Positions 22,458-22,622 of a DNA stretch of 22,622 nt are shown in pieces. Each line of letters starts with the position of its first letter. Position 1 is the first letter of the stretch. The DNA comes from UBA3103 sp002365855 (lineage in GTDB: Bacteria > Bacillota > Desulfotomaculia > Desulfotomaculales > Pelotomaculaceae). The notes under the pieces were generated by a model. That model worked only from the letters and a program-made list of their open reading frames with translations. It ran no database searches and had not been told where the DNA came from. The stretch is taken from assembly GCA_030627625.1 (NCBI GenBank), contig DAOURR010000036.1, positions 1 to 22,622 of the forward strand, read 5' to 3'. Both the position numbers and the translations under genes were made by a program.

Positions 22458-22622
22458 ATATTGATTTGTCCCTGAGCATTATTTATATTATCATAACGAT
22501 GTAACAGATGCAAGGTAACGATTTTTATGAAACAGGGATGAAATAAGAGAGAAAACTGGATTTCTCGGAATAATACAGGTAGGAATTTACGCGCCGGTGG
22601 TGAAGTTTTAATAAAACGGCGT

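Noticed and set aside
1..22622. CRISPR arrays, insertion sequences or integrase/attachment sites
   Set aside because: No regularly spaced repeats, transposase motifs or tRNA-end duplications were seen.

Overview
The window looks like chromosome from a Gram-positive bacterium of the class Clostridia, probably a Peptococcaceae/Desulfotomaculum-Pelotomaculum type organism. This is inferred from strong AAGGAGG ribosome binding sites, frequent TTG and GTG starts, intrinsic hairpin-plus-T terminators, moderate GC content and the gene families present; no 16S rRNA is available to prove it.

Layout. Positions 1-543 hold no gene but look like a transcribed, structured RNA or leader ending in a clear terminator (331-367). 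An AT-rich hotdog thioesterase follows (544-960), then transketolase (1206-3224) and a SAM methyltransferase whose terminator hairpin overlaps its own stop codon. A chaperone operon comes next: dnaK, a DnaJ/CbpA-type co-chaperone with only half of the usual zinc centre, and a CbpM-like modulator, with no CIRCE operator. After it lie a membrane-anchored TPR protein, rmuC and, on the minus strand, two related zinc-finger (CGNR-like) genes of which one is broken. An M24 peptidase-like gene (12235-13437) closes the left part.

The right third (about 13700-22250) forms one coherent module. It has a two-component system (OmpR/PhoB-type regulator plus PhoR-type kinase), then a TolC-like protein, a MacA-like adaptor, a MacB-type ATPase and a MacB/FtsX permease. 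Convergent to these is a secreted Spy/CpxP-like protein. Three promoters in this module (before the regulator, before the TolC-like gene and before the Spy-like gene) carry the same box: GTCA, three bases, then the identical 13-mer TTTGTTCACAAAA. In each, exactly 17 nt separate the 13-mer from a -10 hexamer. The box resembles a Pho box. The simplest reading is that the encoded response regulator controls itself, the efflux system and the periplasmic-type chaperone, as an envelope-stress regulon in a Gram-positive that parallels BaeSR/CpxAR. The TolC-like protein appears to lack the outer-membrane beta-barrel segments.

The window ends with a minus-strand tRNA-Ala(CGC) followed by a strong hairpin terminator.
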